NCBI GenBank assembly: GCA_040007395.1
Contig: JBDTVG010000274.1
Coordinates: 1-14,378 of the forward strand
From: DATGFK01 sp040007395
GTDB taxonomy: Bacteria; Chloroflexota; Anaerolineae; Aggregatilineales; UBA2796
DNA length: 14,378 nucleotides
Direction of reading: 5' to 3'
Shown here: positions 13,303 through 14,378 of the stretch, piece by piece
How positions within the stretch are numbered: position 1 is the stretch's first letter
Layout of the letters: each line of letters starts with the position of its first letter
Program-made: the position numbers and the translations under genes
Notes under the pieces: model-generated
What the model was told of the DNA's origin: nothing
The model's database searches: none
The model's input: only the letters and a program-made list of their open reading frames with translations

Positions 13303-14378
13303 CTATCGCAGTTCGATTACGGTATTCAATGGATCATAGGCAGTAGGGGGGACATCAAACAGTGTTTTCCCCTCGCGCCGTTCAATCTGAATCGATGTGC
13401 CGTCGCGTAACAATCGCGCTTCTGTCACGGTTTCCGGCACGTTGGCAAGACTTACCTGATCGCTCACATAATCCAGTACATGAACGTAATGGGTGTCACC
13501 ATGGCGTGTGCTGACCGCTGCCTGAGTCAGCGGAATACTGCCAGCCCGTGTCCCATAGATCGACGCGCCATTTAGTTTCAACCACTCCCCTATCTGTCGC
13601 AAGCGTTCCGCATGGACTGGCAGAATTTCGCCCTCTGGCGTTGGTCCGACATTTAACAGATAATTGGCTCCAACACTGGCGCTGCGGGCTAATAAATGTA
13701 CTAAATGCCGGGTTGACTTATGATTGTGGTCGCCTGCGTGGTAGCCCCAATGATCATTGAGCGTCATGGACACTTCCAGCGGAATACCATAAATCGTGGT
13801 GCCATTAAAGCCTGACGTATTCATCCCCGGTAAATCCTGCTCAAAGCCCTGAATATCTTCTCCCGGCAAGGGTTTAGTGTGGCGATTGTTATTGATCACG
13901 GCGTTGGGCTGCAATGTATGAATCATATCGTACAGTTTGTCGTACTCAAATGAGCCGCCTGCCACAAAATAAGCGTTGGGTTCATCAATATGATGCTGAG
14001 GCCAATCGCCATCAAACCACATACAGGCGATCTCGCCAAAGTTTGTGCAGAGTTCACGCACCTGACCGTGCAAGAAGTCCAGATAGTCCGACCATGCCAA
14101 GCCGCTTTCCTCACGAAAACGGTAGGCAGGATGGTGCCAGTCCAACACGGAACTGTAAAACCCCAGTTTTACGTCGCCGCGTCGGGCGCAAGCATCGGCA
14201 AGTTCTCGAATCGGATCGCGCCGGAAAGGGGTATTCGTGACTTTGTAGTCACTGAGCGCAGTGTCATACATACTGAACCCATCATGATGGCGGCTTGTAA
14301 TGACCAAATATTTTTGTCCAGCGTCCGCAGCAATACTGACCCATTCGTCAGCATTAAACTTCGTCGGGTTGAACTGCG
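13303..14378 (-). CDS. GH29 alpha-L-fucosidase, C-terminal part (5' end cut by window edge)
   Basis: Hydrolyses terminal alpha-L-fucose from glycans by a retaining mechanism. The minus frame is open to the right edge, giving 357 complete visible codons; the start and probably 60-100 residues lie outside. The TTG at 14305-14307 is internal (it lies in KYLVITSRHHDGF), not a start. Family blocks are clear: FNPTKFNADEW at the edge, SRHHDGFSMYDT, GFYSSVLDWHH, and MWFDGDW, whose Asp (codon 14011-14013) is the expected nucleophile. Then come DHWGY, NYLLNVGPTPEGEILP and LNGASIYGT. The protein ends soon after a short beta domain (VIELR), with no C-terminal binding module. The acid/base residue varies within GH29 and is not assigned. 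Whether it is exported cannot be seen. It converges on the glycosyltransferase; the two may share a glycan-related role, but not an operon. Confidence 0.93.
   Translation of the reverse strand, partial: QFNPTKFNADEWVSIAADAGQKYLVITSRHHDGFSMYDTALSDYKVTNTPFRRDPIRELADACARRGDVKLGFYSSVLDWHHPAYRFREESGLAWSDYLDFLHGQVRELCTNFGEIACMWFDGDWPQHHIDEPNAYFVAGGSFEYDKLYDMIHTLQPNAVINNNRHTKPLPGEDIQGFEQDLPGMNTSGFNGTTIYGIPLEVSMTLNDHWGYHAGDHNHKSTRHLVHLLARSASVGANYLLNVGPTPEGEILPVHAERLRQIGEWLKLNGASIYGTRAGSIPLTQAAVSTRHGDTHYVHVLDYVSDQVSLANVPETVTEARLLRDGTSIQIERREGKTLFDVPPTAYDPLNTVIELR

Noticed and set aside
14305..14307. TTG as a start codon for the fucosidase
   Set aside because: The reading frame continues upstream with conserved GH29 sequence (FNPTKFNADEW and AADAGQKY), so this is an internal leucine codon.

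Overview
The window looks like an ordinary bacterial chromosome segment, most likely from Chloroflexota (Anaerolineae-like). This is an inference from gene content: Thr/Pro-linked LysM proteins, a GT-C glycosyltransferase with a C-terminal beta-sandwich, a Thermus-type isocitrate dehydrogenase with an extra C-terminal domain, and a PspC/DUF4097-like pair. No rRNA, tRNA, CRISPR array, transposase or phage gene was seen. Hand counts on sample lines give about 50-60% GC in the core genes. The leftmost gene is lower (two sampled 60-base lines count 26 and 19 G+C).

Layout. (1) 1-1134: a partial minus-strand DUF4926-DUF4240 protein runs off the left edge, divergent from a small ASCH-domain gene with a recognisable promoter. 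(2) 1261-2759: a translationally coupled pair, a PspC-domain membrane protein and a membrane-anchored protein with a beta-repeat outer domain; probably an envelope-stress or envelope-structure module. (3) 2915-4363: isocitrate dehydrogenase. A strong bidirectional hairpin separates it from a convergent membrane-anchored DsbA-like thioredoxin (4506-5267, minus). (4) 5370-6707: pyrimidine-nucleoside phosphorylase, divergent from the DsbA gene. (5) 6708-7029: poorly occupied, with a small direct repeat and a possible gene remnant.

(6) 10983 down to 7030, minus strand: a compact four-gene operon. In order it encodes a secreted protein with a jelly-roll-like domain and three LysM domains, a DUF192 protein (start overlapping the previous stop), an NTF2/SnoaL-like protein, and a secreted protein with three LysM domains and an M23 peptidase. 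The two LysM proteins probably act on the cell surface or on glycan. They share an 18-bp identical stretch in a LysM segment, which suggests domain copying inside the operon. (7) 11322-13130: a GT-C/GT39-like membrane glycosyltransferase, divergent from that operon. (8) 13303-14378: the C-terminal part of a GH29 alpha-L-fucosidase on the minus strand, cut by the right edge, with a long hairpin between it and the glycosyltransferase.

Taken together, much of the window serves the cell envelope and extracytoplasmic glycans, mixed with central metabolism (isocitrate, pyrimidine nucleosides). I do not see a clear new defence or mobile system. The most distinctive points are the DUF4926-DUF4240 fusion next to an ASCH gene, the beta-solenoid-like repeats beside PspC, and the LysM/DUF192/NTF2/LysM-M23 operon.
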